Shown here: in pieces, positions 44,961-53,009 of the stretch
How positions within the stretch are numbered: position 1 is the first letter of the stretch
How the letters are laid out: the number at the start of each line of letters is the position of its first letter
NCBI RefSeq assembly: GCF_016031625.1
Contig: NZ_JACCHP010000009.1
Coordinates: forward strand, 178,329 to 242,328
From: Bradyrhizobium agreste
GTDB lineage: Bacteria > Pseudomonadota > Alphaproteobacteria > Rhizobiales > Xanthobacteraceae
Direction: 5' to 3'
Length of the DNA: 64,000 bases
The notes under the pieces: generated by a model
Database searches by the model: none
What the model was told of the DNA's origin: nothing
The model's input: only the letters and a program-made list of their open reading frames with translations
Translations under genes and position numbers: made by a program

Positions 44961-45674
44961 TCAAATTCCCAGATATTTGTGCTGCAGGTCCGGCGCGGCC
45001 ATCAGCTCGTCGGAGGTGCCGCTCCACACCGTCTTGCCGCGCTCGATGATGTAATGGCGATCGCAGATGCGGGCGAGATGGTCGACGTTCTTGTCGACGA
45101 CCAGGATCGACTGTCCGCGGCTCTTGAGCAGCGACAGGCAATTCCAGATCTCCTCGCGGATCAGCGGCGCGAGGCCTTCGGTCGCCTCGTCCAGGATCAG
45201 GAGTTTTGGATTCGTCATCAAGGCGCGGCCGATCGCGAGCATCTGCTGCTCGCCGCCGGAGAGCTGGTTGCCCATGTTGGACGCACGCTCGGCAAGGCGC
45301 GGGAACAGCACGTAGATTGCGGCGAGCGTCCAGGGATTATCGCTGTTGAAGCGATCGGCCGCAGCCGCGACCAGGTTTTCGCGCACGGTGAGGTTCGGGA
45401 AGATCTGGCGTCCCTCAGGAACGAGACCGACGCCGAGCTTGGCAATCCTGTAGGACGGAAGCTGCCGCACCTCCGCGCCCGCGAAGCGAATGGTGCCGGC
45501 GCGCGCCGGCGTCAGGCCCATGATGGAGCGAATGGTGGTGGTCTTACCCATGCCGTTGCGGCCCATCAGCGAGACCATCTCGCCGGCCTTGATCGACAGC
45601 GACAGGCCGAACAGCACCTGGGACAGGCCGTAACAGGTCTCGATGCCGTCGACCTCGAGCAGCGTGTCAGCCAT
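44961..45674 (-). CDS. Branched-chain/aromatic-type ABC importer ATPase, LivF class (237 aa)
   Basis: ATPase with Walker A GRNGMGKTT, signature LSGGEQQMLAIGRAL, Walker B LLILDEATEGLAP and LivF-type VPEGRQIFPNLTVRENL. The switch region reads VVDKNVDHLARICDRHYIIERG, with Asp-Lys in place of the usual Glu-Gln before Asn, slightly off type. It overlaps the LivG gene by eight bases. The system as encoded here has no binding protein; the operator upstream of its first gene suggests uptake of benzoate or a related aromatic acid. Confidence 0.9.
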   Translation of the reverse strand: MADTLLEVDGIETCYGLSQVLFGLSLSIKAGEMVSLMGRNGMGKTTTIRSIMGLTPARAGTIRFAGAEVRQLPSYRIAKLGVGLVPEGRQIFPNLTVRENLVAAAADRFNSDNPWTLAAIYVLFPRLAERASNMGNQLSGGEQQMLAIGRALMTNPKLLILDEATEGLAPLIREEIWNCLSLLKSRGQSILVVDKNVDHLARICDRHYIIERGKTVWSGTSDELMAAPDLQHKYLGI

Positions 45675-46434
45675 GATGCGTCACCACATGCTGATCGCCC
45701 AGATAGGCGCGCTTGACGTCCTCGTTGGCCCGGATCGCGGCCGGATCGCCGGAGGCGATGACGCGGCCATAGACCAGCACCGTGATGCGGTCGGCGAGCG
45801 CGAACACCGCCGGCATGTCGTGCTCGACCAGCACGATCGAAACCTCTTTGCGCAGCTCCTGGAGCAGTTTCACCATGCGTTGGGATTCGGTCACGCCGAG
45901 GCCGGCCATCGGCTCATCCAGCAGCAGCAATTTCGGCTTGCTGGCGAGCGCGACTGCGAGCTCGAGCTCGCGGCGCTCGCCATGGCTGAGCCGGTTCACC
46001 ACGACATCGGCGCGATGGCCAAGGCCGACGCGGTCGAGCGCGGCGTGTGCGGCATCGCGCAAGGATCGCTCCTTGCGCGCATTGGCGAAGAAGCGGAACG
46101 AGGTGCCGGCATGCGCCTGCGCCGCCAGCGCGACATTGTCGGCGGCGGTGAAGTCGAGCAGCAGCGAGGTGATCTGGAACGAACGCGCCAAGCCCAGCGC
46201 ACAGCGGCGATAGGCCGGCAAGTAGGTGATGTCGCGCCCCGCCAGCAAGACGCTGCCGGAATGCGGCGCAAGGTGCCCGGTGAGCTGACTGATCAGCGTG
46301 GTCTTGCCGGCGCCGTTCGGGCCGATGATGGCGTGCAGCTCGCCGGATGCGACGTCGAGCGAGACGTTGTCGGTCGCGATGATGCCGCCGAAGCGGCGCA
46401 CCAGCTTTTCGACGCGGAGCAAGGGTTCAGCCAC
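45667..46434 (-). CDS. ABC importer ATPase, LivG class (255 aa)
   Basis: LivG-type ATPase: Walker A GPNGAGKTT, ALGLARSFQITSLLLDFTAADNVALAA, LSHGERRELELAVALASKPKLLLLDEPMAGLG, and the switch histidine in IVLVEHDMPAVFALADRITVL. The LSHGERRELE signature is typical of LivG proteins of aromatic-acid importers. Overlaps both neighbours by eight bases, so translation of the operon is coupled. Confidence 0.92.
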   Translation of the reverse strand: MAEPLLRVEKLVRRFGGIIATDNVSLDVASGELHAIIGPNGAGKTTLISQLTGHLAPHSGSVLLAGRDITYLPAYRRCALGLARSFQITSLLLDFTAADNVALAAQAHAGTSFRFFANARKERSLRDAAHAALDRVGLGHRADVVVNRLSHGERRELELAVALASKPKLLLLDEPMAGLGVTESQRMVKLLQELRKEVSIVLVEHDMPAVFALADRITVLVYGRVIASGDPAAIRANEDVKRAYLGDQHVVTHHG

Positions 46435-47371
46435 GGCCAGCCCTCCCGAGCACGCCCATGATGCCGCCGCGGCCGAACAGGACGATGAGCAGCAGCAGCG
46501 GGCCCATGATCAGCGCCCAATATTCGGTGATCTGCGACAGGAACTCCTCCAACAGCAGGAACACCACGGCCCCCATGATCGGGCCGAACAGCGTGCCCAT
46601 GCCGCCGAGGATCACCATCACCATGAGGTCGCCGGAGCGCGTCCAGTACATCACAGCCGGGCTGACGAAATCGGTGTTGTTGGCGAGCAGCGCGCCGGCA
46701 AGGCCGCACATCGTGCCTGATATGACGAAGCAGACCAGCTGGTAGCGCTTGGCAGGGAAGCCGATCGCCTGCATGCGCTGCTCGTTGGAGCGCAGGCCCT
46801 GCACTACGAGGCCGAAGCGCGAATTGACGATGCGCCAGATCAGGAAGATGACGCCGAACAGGCAGGCGAGGCAGAGATAGTAGAACTGCACGCGATTGCC
46901 GAGATTGACGAGGCCGGAGAAGTCGCTGCGATTGTAAATGGTGAGGCCGTCATCGCCGCCGTAACGCGCCAGACCCGAGGCGACGTAATAGGCCATCTGG
47001 GCGAAGGCCAGCGTGATCATGATGAAGTAGACGCCGCGCGTGCGCAGCGAGAGCGCGCCGATGACGAGCGCATAGATCGCCGACGCCGCAAGCGCGACCG
47101 GAAACTGGATGAAGCCGGAACCTATGCCTTCCTGCGCCAGCATGCCGACGGCGTAGCCGCCGATGCCGAGATAGGCGGCATGGCCGAAGCTCATCATGCC
47201 GCCGAAGCCCATGATCAGGTTGAGGCTCGCAGCCGCCAGCGCCAGGATGATGATGCGGGTGAACAGCGTCAGGATGAAGATGTTGCCGGACAGCTGCGAA
47301 TAGAGCGGCAGCAGCACGAGGCCCGCCAGCATCAGGGCCGTGACGGCCTTGCTCACGCTCAGACCCTTCAT
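46427..47371 (-). CDS. ABC importer permease, LivM class (314 aa)
   Basis: About eight to nine membrane segments with the LivM hallmark ALAAASLNLIMGFGGMMSFGHAAYLGIGGYAVGML and the EAA-like loop VNSRFGLVVQGLRSNEQRMQAIGFPAKRYQLVCFVISGTMCGLAGALLA. It overlaps livH by four bases. Substrate specificity of this permease pair is not directly readable. Confidence 0.92.
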   Translation of the reverse strand: MKGLSVSKAVTALMLAGLVLLPLYSQLSGNIFILTLFTRIIILALAAASLNLIMGFGGMMSFGHAAYLGIGGYAVGMLAQEGIGSGFIQFPVALAASAIYALVIGALSLRTRGVYFIMITLAFAQMAYYVASGLARYGGDDGLTIYNRSDFSGLVNLGNRVQFYYLCLACLFGVIFLIWRIVNSRFGLVVQGLRSNEQRMQAIGFPAKRYQLVCFVISGTMCGLAGALLANNTDFVSPAVMYWTRSGDLMVMVILGGMGTLFGPIMGAVVFLLLEEFLSQITEYWALIMGPLLLLIVLFGRGGIMGVLGRAGRG

Positions 47372-48288
47372 CGACGGTTGGCCGGGAACAGCCCCTCCGG
47401 CCGCACCACCAGCACGATCGCCATCAAGAGATAGATCAGCATGGAGGACAGCGCGGGTGCGGCGGTGGATGCCGCGGCGCCGCTCAGCACCTGGCGGAGC
47501 AGGTTCGGCAGGAAGGCGCGGCCGAGCGTGTCGATCATGCCGACGAAGATCGCGGCGAGGAACGCGCCGCGGATCGAGCCGATGCCGCCGATCACGATGA
47601 TGACGAAGGCGAGGATCAGGATGTTCTCGCCCATGCCGATCTGCACGGTCAGGATCGGCGCCTGCATCAGGCCCGCAAGGCCCGCGAGCGCGGCGCCGAG
47701 GCCGAACACCAGCGTGTAGAGCAGCTTGATGTTGATGCCGAGGGCGCCGATCATCTCGCGGTTGGAGGCGCCGGCGCGGATCAGCATGCCGATGCGGGTG
47801 CGCATCACGCCGAGATAGAGCAGGAGCGCGACCAGCAGCGCCACCGCGATGATGGCGAGGCGATAGGCGGGATAATGAATGCCGGGCAGGATCGGCACCG
47901 GCACGGTGAGCCAGGCCGGCAGCGGCAGCGCCAGGCCCGCCGGGCCCCAGATCAGCCGCACGGCTTCATTGAAGAACAGGATCAGGCCGAAGGTCGCGAG
48001 CACATGGTCGAGATGGTCGCGGCCATAGAGATGCCGCAGCGCCGTCACCTCCAGCACGATGCCGAGCACGAGCGTCGCCCCGAGCGCCATCAGCGCGCCA
48101 GCTAAGAAGCTGCCGGTCCAGGCCGCGAAGGTCGCGGCGAAATAGGCACCCATCATATAGAGCGAACCGTGCGCGAGGTTGACGAGATCCATGATCCCGA
48201 ACACCAGCGTCAGGCCCGCCGCGAGGAGGAACAGCAGCAGGCCGAACTGCAGCCCATTCAAGAATTGTTCGACGACGAGCAGCATCAA
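47368..48288 (-). CDS. ABC importer permease, LivH class (306 aa)
   Basis: First gene of a four-gene importer operon. LivH marks: FLNGLQFGLLLFLLAAGLTLVFGIMDLVNLAHGSLYMMGAY and RTRIGMLIRAGASNREMIGALGINIKLLYTLVFGLGAALAGLAGLM. About eight membrane segments. No binding protein gene precedes or follows. A BoxR-like operator stands 140 bases before its start, which links the operon to benzoate catabolism. Confidence 0.92.
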   Translation of the reverse strand: MMLLVVEQFLNGLQFGLLLFLLAAGLTLVFGIMDLVNLAHGSLYMMGAYFAATFAAWTGSFLAGALMALGATLVLGIVLEVTALRHLYGRDHLDHVLATFGLILFFNEAVRLIWGPAGLALPLPAWLTVPVPILPGIHYPAYRLAIIAVALLVALLLYLGVMRTRIGMLIRAGASNREMIGALGINIKLLYTLVFGLGAALAGLAGLMQAPILTVQIGMGENILILAFVIIVIGGIGSIRGAFLAAIFVGMIDTLGRAFLPNLLRQVLSGAAASTAAPALSSMLIYLLMAIVLVVRPEGLFPANRR

Positions 48289-48589
48289 GACTCTTTCAGG
48301 CGCGCGCAGCGTCGCGCCGATGTTCGAACATAGTCGCCATCAGTGAAAGAGCTCCCCCTGCCTCTTCAAGGCCGAAAAATGGGTAATGGCAGTATCGTTC
48401 CGAGGCAAGAGCGATTCGACACCAGACATGCACTTTGTTGCATCTCGGCGCATCCGGCCGAGACGCGCCTCGCGATGCAAAAAGGCTGCCGCGCGGCATG
48501 AGGCAACCTGCCGCACCCAACGACGTCGCCCTCTCACCGGCTGGCAGTGAGAGGGGTGCGATATCGCCTGGAATCGGGCAGGGCTGCGG
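48289..48589. other. Leader region of the importer operon
   Basis: About 300 bases that separate the importer from the quorum-sensing operon, both on the minus strand. It contains the BoxR-like operator at 48428-48445. No open frame is convincing. Confidence 0.6.
48428..48445. promoter_or_regulatory. BoxR-like operator, site 4 (before livH)
   Basis: ATGCACTTTGTTGCATCT contains TGCA-N6-TGCA (48429-48442) and matches site 2 of boxC at 16 of 18 positions, and the outer parts of site 1. It sits 140 bases upstream of the importer start. Confidence 0.65.
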
Positions 48590-48808
48590 CTAGTGCGACG
48601 TCATCTGCCGGGGGAGCTCGTCCGGTTCGGCGAGAACAGAGTGTGCCGTCGATGCCTCCAGGGCCGCCATCCGAAACAGATAGGCAAGCGTCGTCAGCCC
48701 CGAATCGTCCGCCATCTGCGCCAGCTCGAGTGCCATGTCGGACATGTAGCCGAGATCCTCGTCTTTCATTTGCGCCATGATCTGGCTGTCCCGCATCACG
48801 TTCGACAT
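48590..48808 (-). CDS. Small protein co-transcribed with the acyl-HSL synthase (72 aa)
   Basis: MSNVMRDSQIMAQMKDEDLGYMSDMALELAQMADDSGLTTLAYLFRMAALEASTAHSV: Met-rich and helical, with no signal peptide. The gene begins directly at the end of the synthase gene (the stop and start regions adjoin), so it is translationally coupled to it. The pattern (short acidic helices, LTTLAYLFRMAALEA) resembles small rhizobial proteins of unknown function. I do not recognise it. Confidence 0.65.
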   Translation of the reverse strand: MSNVMRDSQIMAQMKDEDLGYMSDMALELAQMADDSGLTTLAYLFRMAALEASTAHSVLAEPDELPRQMTSH

Positions 48809-48809
48809 T

Positions 48810-49469
48810 TCAGGCGCTCTTTCGTTGCGCGGCAGCATGACCGCAGAGGTTGGCACGGGCGACGGCATCGAGACGAGGGCCGTCCTGCTGCACGACCGAA
48901 GCCGTGCCGATCCGACGATGCAAGGCATCGAGCGTCTCCCGACGAATGTCGATGGTCGCCGCCATGGTCCATGCGTTCTCGACCAGAGCCGGCAGGCCGA
49001 GCGGCGTCACGACGAAGCCGGCTTCATGGAAGCGCGGCAACCACCAGGTCTCCATGATCGCGCTGACCCGCGCGATTCCCTGATCGAGGCAGAACTCCTG
49101 CACCGCGGCCATCAGTTGCAGATTGAGCGCGCCGTCGCGGCGATCGCGCACGACGAAGTAGCGCGACCATTCCCACACCAAGGGATCGGCGGGCCAGCCG
49201 CGAACCGCCGCCAAATGCGGAAACACCTCGCTCATCATCGAGGGCTTGGTGGTCGGATAGAGCCGATGACCGCCGACGACGCGGCGGCCTTCCAGCGCCA
49301 GCAGATAGACGGTGTCCTCGTCGTCGTAGGAATCGATCTCGCGGCCATCCGGCCTGCGCAGCGTCTCCCAGCGCCGCTCCTCGACGAAGATGTCGTGACG
49401 CAGCCGGAAATGCTGCTCGATCACGTCTTCATAAAGGTGGCGATTTACCGCGGAAATTGCGTGAATCAT
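48810..49469 (-). CDS. bjaI: Acyl-homoserine-lactone synthase, BjaI-like (219 aa)
   Basis: LuxI-family enzyme. The conserved catalytic pocket is RLRHDIFVEERRW and DSYDDEDTVYLLALEGRRVVGGHRLYPTTKP, with WEWSRYFVVRDRR and the acyl-channel region METWWLPRFHEAGF. The N-terminus MIHAISAVNRHLYEDV and length match the BjaI/RpaI/BraI branch, whose members use acyl-CoA donors such as isovaleryl-CoA or aryl-CoAs rather than acyl-ACP. The ATG at 49469 is chosen. It follows bjaR on the same strand with a lux box between, and is followed by the 72-residue protein. Confidence 0.88.
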   Translation of the reverse strand: MIHAISAVNRHLYEDVIEQHFRLRHDIFVEERRWETLRRPDGREIDSYDDEDTVYLLALEGRRVVGGHRLYPTTKPSMMSEVFPHLAAVRGWPADPLVWEWSRYFVVRDRRDGALNLQLMAAVQEFCLDQGIARVSAIMETWWLPRFHEAGFVVTPLGLPALVENAWTMAATIDIRRETLDALHRRIGTASVVQQDGPRLDAVARANLCGHAAAQRKSA

Positions 49470-49526
49470 GAAAGCCCCCATTGATCCTCAATGGAGGCAG
49501 AGTCTGCGAAAAGACGCAGCTTCGGT

Positions 49527-49544
49527 ATTGGGAAATTTCCCAGT
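49527..49544. promoter_or_regulatory. lux-type box between bjaR and bjaI
   Basis: ATTGGGAAATTTCCCAGT contains the perfect 14-base palindrome TGGGAAATTTCCCA (49529-49542). It stands 57 bases before the bjaI ATG, the usual place for activation by a LuxR protein. A small hairpin CTGCG-AAAAGA-CGCAG (49504-49519) follows toward bjaI. Confidence 0.8.
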
Positions 49545-49552
49545 AAGGCGGC

Positions 49553-50281
49553 TTAGGGAGCGATGATCTTGTTCCGGATCGCAAGCGCTACCGCATGCGT
49601 ACGGTTGACGGCGCCGAGCTTGCGCGCGGCAGTTGCAAGATGCTCTTCGGCGGTGCGCTGGGTGATGTGCAGGATCTCGCCGATTTCCCAGGCCGACTTC
49701 CCCTGCGAAGCCCAGGCGATCACCTCGCGCTCACGCGGAGTGAGACGCGTCGACGGATGCGGCATCGGCTCGAGCATGCGGCGAATGTGGTCGAATCCAT
49801 ACATCGCCATCAGGTGCAGCGCCGGCTTGCTGCGGGCATTGAGGTCGAGATGGACACCGCCTAGCGAGACCGCGGCCTCGTAGCCGGTGAGCCCGTGGAT
49901 CGGCACGATGAAGCCGCGCGACATGCGGAACTCGCTGGCGCGGTTCATCACCTCGGCCGCATTCGGCTCGAGTTCCGCATCATAGGGCGCTTCCGACCAC
50001 TCGAACGGATTGACCGACTGACGGCACAAGCGCACGACGGGATCGAACCGATCGTAATTGTTCTCGGTGTAGAGGCTGAACCATCCCGCAGGCCAGCGCT
50101 TGGCGAGCACCATCTGCGCAAACTGCTGATCGGGATTGGGCAAGCCCGTCACGATGATGGTTTCGAAGCCGAAGCGACCGAAGGCCGCTTCGAGCGCATT
50201 CATGGCCTCTGGTACCTTGCGGTAGGTCTGCAGGCCTTCAATGAAGTCGAGCGCCTCCCGGCCATAGTCTACGGCGGACAT
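49553..50281 (-). CDS. bjaR: LuxR-family acyl-HSL receptor, BjaR-like (242 aa)
   Basis: Autoinducer domain: the conserved Trp/Tyr/Asp positions are visible in KRWPAGWFSLYTENNYDRFDPVVRLC and the FEWSEAPYD region; SRGFIVPIHGLTGYEAAVSLGG follows. C-terminal GerE-type helix-turn-helix: LTPREREVIAWASQGKSAWEIGEILHITQRTAEEHLATAARKLG. The ATG at 50281 has AGGAAA upstream. It precedes bjaI, the normal order in this branch. Confidence 0.9.
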   Translation of the reverse strand: MSAVDYGREALDFIEGLQTYRKVPEAMNALEAAFGRFGFETIIVTGLPNPDQQFAQMVLAKRWPAGWFSLYTENNYDRFDPVVRLCRQSVNPFEWSEAPYDAELEPNAAEVMNRASEFRMSRGFIVPIHGLTGYEAAVSLGGVHLDLNARSKPALHLMAMYGFDHIRRMLEPMPHPSTRLTPREREVIAWASQGKSAWEIGEILHITQRTAEEHLATAARKLGAVNRTHAVALAIRNKIIAP

Positions 50282-50445
50282 CGTACGTTTCCTGACCTCG
50301 CCGCTTCCGTATAGCACGTATTCGCAGACTGCCTCAATTCGCTGTGGCCGTAGTTTCCCGGTGCTCTCCGCTCTGAAGATTTAACTACTTGTGGCAGAAT
50401 TGACGCCACGATACACCTGAGAGCGTCCGAAGCGGGAAACCAACG

Positions 50446-50622
50446 ATGGAAGACGAGGACATCGCCCTCAACAGCGTGCTCGGCCTGGAATTGAACCGCG
50501 TGTTTTTTGCCGTCCGCGAAACGGCGAACAAGCAGAAGATCATCGAGTTTGCGCGCGAGGTGCTGCAGAGCGAGCGCGCGGAGCTGGCCGAGAGCGTGTC
50601 GCCGGAAGGGCCGGCGAGCTAG
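50446..50622 (+). CDS. Small helical protein of unknown function (58 aa)
   Basis: MEDEDIALNSVLGLELNRVFFAVRETANKQKIIEFAREVLQSERAELAESVSPEGPAS is encoded by a frame with typical codon choice. The first part is acidic, the middle is amphipathic helix. It lies divergent from bjaR. No signal peptide or known motif is seen, and I do not recognise a family. Confidence 0.65.
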   Translation: MEDEDIALNSVLGLELNRVFFAVRETANKQKIIEFAREVLQSERAELAESVSPEGPAS

Positions 50623-51006
50623 AACGCGGTTGCAACAGACGACGCCGAAGCAACAGATCGCGCGACGCGCCCTTCAATTTGAACGCGCGGATTTCCGTCG
50701 AAACACTCTGAAAGAGAATTTTGGCCCCCTCTCCTCCTGTTCAGAGGGTTGATGAAGCGGCCGCGCTCGCGTGCCCCGGACGCAGCGCAGCGTCTCTTCG
50801 ACGATGCGCTGCAGAGCCGGGGCCCATCCACCCACAATCTCCTCCTGGCTTTCTGGGTCCCGGCTCTGCGCCGCAACGCCAAAAGCGTTGCAGCGCGTCC
50901 GGGACACGGGACTTGCCTCCGTCCACATCGAGCCACTTGGCGCTGGATGACATTGCGGCTCTCGTGAGATGATCGCTGCTACGGTCGTTTTCCGGATGCC
51001 CATGCC
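50623..51006. other. Intergenic stretch dominated by a palindromic repeat
   Basis: Apart from the repeat at 50763-50910 I see only a short leader for the LysR gene. No open frame here is supported. Confidence 0.5.
50763..50910. repeat. Palindromic repeat, CCCGGAC/GTCCGGGG type, copy 2
   Basis: CGCTCGCGTGCCCCGGACGC and GCTGCAGAGCCGGGGCCCAT match, in inverted orientation, the ends of the element at 7235-7385. The right arm is GGGTCCCGGCTCTGCGCC and CGCGTCCGGGACACGGG. Confidence 0.75.
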
Positions 51007-51945
51007 ATGATGACGCTGCGCCAGGTTGAAGTGATCCGTGCCGTGATGGTGACGGGCACCATCGGCGGTGCGGCGAAGCTGCTCAACGTCTCGGCGCCGG
51101 GGATCAGCCGCCTCGTCAAATACACCGAGCGGTCGCTCGGCATCCGCTTCTTCCAGCGCCAGAACGGGCGCTACTTCCCGACGCCGGAAGCCGAAAACAT
51201 CTTCGAGCAGATCAACGGCGTCTACAAGAAGGTCGACGACCTCTCCGAGATCATCTCCAAGATCGGCCGCGGCGGCCTCTCGGAATTGCGCATCGGCTCG
51301 GTGCCGAGCATCTCCCAGGTGATGGTGCCGCGTGCGATCGAACGCGTCCGCCGCCGCTATCCCGATCTCGGCATCGACATCAACATCCTCAAGCTCGAGG
51401 AAGCCATCGACTACCTCATGCTCGGCCGCGGCGAGTGCGTGGCGATGAGCTATCGGCTCGAGCATTCCGGGCTCGACTTCATGCCGCTCGCCTCGGGCGA
51501 GCTCTATTGCATCGTGCCGCCCGGCCACGAGCTCTCCGGCCGCAACCAGGTCTCGGCCGCCGAGATCACGCGCTATCCGCTGATCGGCATCGACCCCAAC
51601 GATCCCTACGGCCGCATCATGGCCGGGATCTTCGCGCGCCATCGGCTCGACTACAACATCACGATCCGCGCGCGCTTCGGCACCACGGTCTGCGCACTGG
51701 TGAAGGCGGGGCTCGGCATCGCCATCATCGACCAGTTCACCGTCGCCCATGGCGGCTATCCCGGCATCGAGCTTTTGAAGATCGCCGAGCCGACGCGGTT
51801 CGACACCTACATCGCGGTCAAGCGCGGCACGCCGCTGTCGCTGCATGCCGAGTATTTCATCGAGGCCCTGCGCACCGAGATGCGCGCGGTCGAGCCGTCC
51901 CGCGGCAGTGCCAAGACCGTCCCGGCACGCGGGCGGAAGAAATAA
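51007..51945 (+). CDS. LysR-family regulator of the shikimate/quinate locus (312 aa)
   Basis: Winged helix: MTLRQVEVIRAVMVTGTIGGAAKLLNVSAPGISRLVKYTERSLGIRFFQR. Effector domain from about residue 90 with LRIGSVPSISQVMVPRAIERVRRRYPDLGIDI and VKAGLGIAIIDQFTVAHG. It lies 132 bases ahead of the shikimate dehydrogenase gene on the same strand and is the likely activator of the genes at 52078-60658. The inducer is not readable from sequence; shikimate, quinate or a product is the natural guess. Confidence 0.88.
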   Translation: MMTLRQVEVIRAVMVTGTIGGAAKLLNVSAPGISRLVKYTERSLGIRFFQRQNGRYFPTPEAENIFEQINGVYKKVDDLSEIISKIGRGGLSELRIGSVPSISQVMVPRAIERVRRRYPDLGIDINILKLEEAIDYLMLGRGECVAMSYRLEHSGLDFMPLASGELYCIVPPGHELSGRNQVSAAEITRYPLIGIDPNDPYGRIMAGIFARHRLDYNITIRARFGTTVCALVKAGLGIAIIDQFTVAHGGYPGIELLKIAEPTRFDTYIAVKRGTPLSLHAEYFIEALRTEMRAVEPSRGSAKTVPARGRKK

Positions 51946-52077
51946 CATGATGTTAGGTTAGCCGGATAAAAGGGTAATTGTGTTAGGCGGGGGAAAGGCT
52001 ATCGTCGCAGCTGGAATTGCACGGATGTCCCCGTTAATGGCCGGGGCCGGACTCTCCCAACGAGACGATCGCGAACC

Positions 52078-52953
52078 ATGTCGAAACGCGGATACGCCGC
52101 CAGCAAGAAGCTCCTCACCGGCCTGATCGGCGCCCCGATCGCGCATTCCGCGTCGCCCGCCATGCACGAGCGCGCCGCCGAGGCGCTCGGCCTCGCCGGC
52201 CATTACCAGCTCATCGAGGTCGCCGGCGCCGATGCGGCCGGGCTGCGCATGATGCTCGAGGGCGTCCGGCGGCTCGGCTTTGCCGGCGTCAATGTCACGT
52301 ACCCCTACAAGGAAGCGGTGGTGCCGCTGCTCGACGCACTGGCGCCGGGCGCAGCCAGCATGGCCGCGGTCAACACCATCGTCGTCAGGGATGGCCGGCT
52401 GATCGGCCATAACACCGACACCACGGGTTTCGCGCGGGCGGTGGCGCCGTTGCTGGGGCCCTCCGGCAACGCCGTGGCCGTGATCGGCGCCGGCGGCGTC
52501 GGCAAGGCCATCGCGTTTGCGCTGGCGAGCCGAGAGGTGGCCGACATCCGCATTTTCGACAGCGAGCCGGCGCGCGCCGAGAAACTGGCCGCCTTGCTCG
52601 CCCCGCGCGGCGCCCGCGTCGCCGCCAGCGTCGAGAACGCACTCGACGGCGCGACCGGTCTCGTCAACGGCACGCCGGTCGGCATGCTGCCGAACCGTGA
52701 CACGCCGGTGCCCGTGGCACTGCTCAGGGCGGACCTGTGGGTCGCCGACGCCGTCTATTCGCCGCTGATCACGCCGCTGCTGGCCGCAGCGCGAGAGAAA
52801 GGCGCCCGGATCATGACCGGCCGCGAGCTCGCGATCTACCAGGCCGCCGACGCCTTCGAACTGTTCACAGGCCTTGCCCCATCGACCGAGATCATGGGAG
52901 AGGCTTTCGACGCCGTGATGGCTGCGCGCGGCGCCGCCTATCAGGCAGCTTGA
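52078..52953 (+). CDS. Shikimate/quinate-type dehydrogenase, catabolic form (291 aa)
   Basis: AroE-fold enzyme: substrate site GAPIAHSASPAMHE, catalytic lysine in VNVTYPYKEAVVPLL, GHNTDTTGFARAV, and cofactor region VAVIGAGGVGKAIAFAL. The strand after the glycine motif reads IRIFDSEPARAEKLAALL, with Asp where biosynthetic AroE has the NRT motif for NADP, so NAD is the likely cofactor, as in catabolic shikimate/quinate dehydrogenases. It would give 3-dehydroshikimate for the dehydratase at 58787. Located between LysR and importer genes. Confidence 0.87.
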   Translation: MSKRGYAASKKLLTGLIGAPIAHSASPAMHERAAEALGLAGHYQLIEVAGADAAGLRMMLEGVRRLGFAGVNVTYPYKEAVVPLLDALAPGAASMAAVNTIVVRDGRLIGHNTDTTGFARAVAPLLGPSGNAVAVIGAGGVGKAIAFALASREVADIRIFDSEPARAEKLAALLAPRGARVAASVENALDGATGLVNGTPVGMLPNRDTPVPVALLRADLWVADAVYSPLITPLLAAAREKGARIMTGRELAIYQAADAFELFTGLAPSTEIMGEAFDAVMAARGAAYQAA

Positions 52954-53009
52954 GGCGAAGCGGCCGGATACAAGGCCGCTTGCAAGATTTGAAGCGGGAG
53001 GAGAGGACG

